Source of the DNA: Mycobacterium sp. E183 | GTDB lineage: Bacteria > Actinomycetota > Actinomycetes > Mycobacteriales > Mycobacteriaceae | Reading direction: 5' to 3' | DNA length: 64,000 bases | NCBI RefSeq assembly: GCF_001667735.1 | Contig: NZ_LZJN01000163.1 | Span: 1-64,000 of the forward strand | Shown here: positions 63,957 to 64,000 of the stretch, piece after piece | Numbering within the stretch: position 1 is the first letter of the stretch | How the letters are laid out: every line of letters begins with the position of its first letter | Position numbers and translations under genes: made by a program | Notes under the pieces: model-generated | What the model was told of the DNA's origin: nothing | Databases searched by the model: none | The model's input: the letters and a program-made list of their open reading frames with translations, nothing else

Positions 63957-64000
63957 CTAGTGGTGGTGATGGCCGTGGCCGTGGTCGTCGTGCTCGTCGG
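63957..64000 (-). CDS. groEL1: Chaperonin GroEL1, C-terminal tail only
   Basis: Only the last 14 codons are inside the window. They read DEHDDHGHGHHHH then TAG. A His/Asp-rich end is the mark of mycobacterial GroEL1, the paralogue that helps mycolate synthesis and binds metals through this tail, while GroEL2 ends in GGMDF. The position after whiB3 supports this. The rest lies beyond the right edge. Confidence 0.75.
   Translation of the reverse strand, partial: DEHDDHGHGHHHH

Overview
The window is chromosomal DNA from a slow-growing, high-GC nontuberculous Mycobacterium, most like the M. avium complex. It carries a PPE protein, DUF732 and other small secreted mycobacterial proteins, a mycolic acid cyclopropane synthase (cmaA1), whiB3, sigD/rsdA, an mfpA operon and the His-rich tail of groEL1. 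From about 4.3 to 56.4 kb, gene order follows what I recall of M. tuberculosis Rv3354 to Rv3416, with insertions, losses and small shifts; the comparison is from memory, not from alignment.

Layout. 1-4.0 kb: 3' part of a K+ channel with RCK domains, a PPE protein ending in a SHOCT-like module, and an exported berberine-bridge-type flavoprotein. 4.3-7.3 kb: DUF732 protein, DUF3017 membrane protein, folD and an old-yellow-enzyme oxidoreductase. 7.4-12.6 kb: two adjacent paralogous FHA-ABC exporters resembling Rv1747. 12.6-17.3 kb: the mfp 'conservon' (sensor kinase, roadblock protein, DUF742, GTPase, pentapeptide protein MfpA), read right to left with overlapping genes. 17.5-20.1 kb: two methyltransferases, a YCII protein, a nitroreductase and a secreted protein. 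20.2-27.8 kb: SOS polymerase dnaE2 behind a LexA box, an acyltransferase with an altered active site, otsB2, htdY and lpqD. 28-36.2 kb: acrA1, a 2OG-Fe dioxygenase, iunH, cmaA1, and the imuA'-imuB mutasome pair with a second LexA box. 36.3-43.7 kb: guaA, an acyl-CoA-dehydrogenase-like flavoprotein divergent from a TetR gene, and an HxlR/SCP2-like regulator divergent from an MFS-methyltransferase-methyltransferase operon. 43.8-48.4 kb: HAD phosphatase with GH65 phosphorylase, and a TetR gene divergent from a TauD-type dioxygenase. 48.4-56.4 kb: choD, guaB3, guaB2, a DUF5319 protein, rsdA/sigD, a TPR-like protein and whiB3.

From 56.4 to 63.9 kb an accessory block lies between whiB3 and groEL1, which I recall as neighbours in M. 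tuberculosis. It holds a SodC-like lipoprotein lacking several metal ligands, a hydroxylaminobenzene-mutase/styrene-oxide-isomerase-like membrane protein, a SnoaL-like protein, two surface or secreted proteins, a class III cyclase, a frameshifted secreted protein, and a nitroreductase-MarR-RidA operon.

How the genes connect. DnaE2, ImuA' and ImuB are the three parts of the mycobacterial SOS mutasome, and both loci carry 16-bp LexA boxes. GuaA, GuaB2 and GuaB3 belong to guanine nucleotide synthesis. AcrA1, CmaA1, HtdY and the acyltransferase concern lipids; OtsB2 and the GH65/HAD pair concern trehalose or disaccharides. Several divergent gene pairs share short regions with inverted repeats that overlap predicted -10 hexamers. 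No tRNA, rRNA, CRISPR array or insertion sequence was seen.
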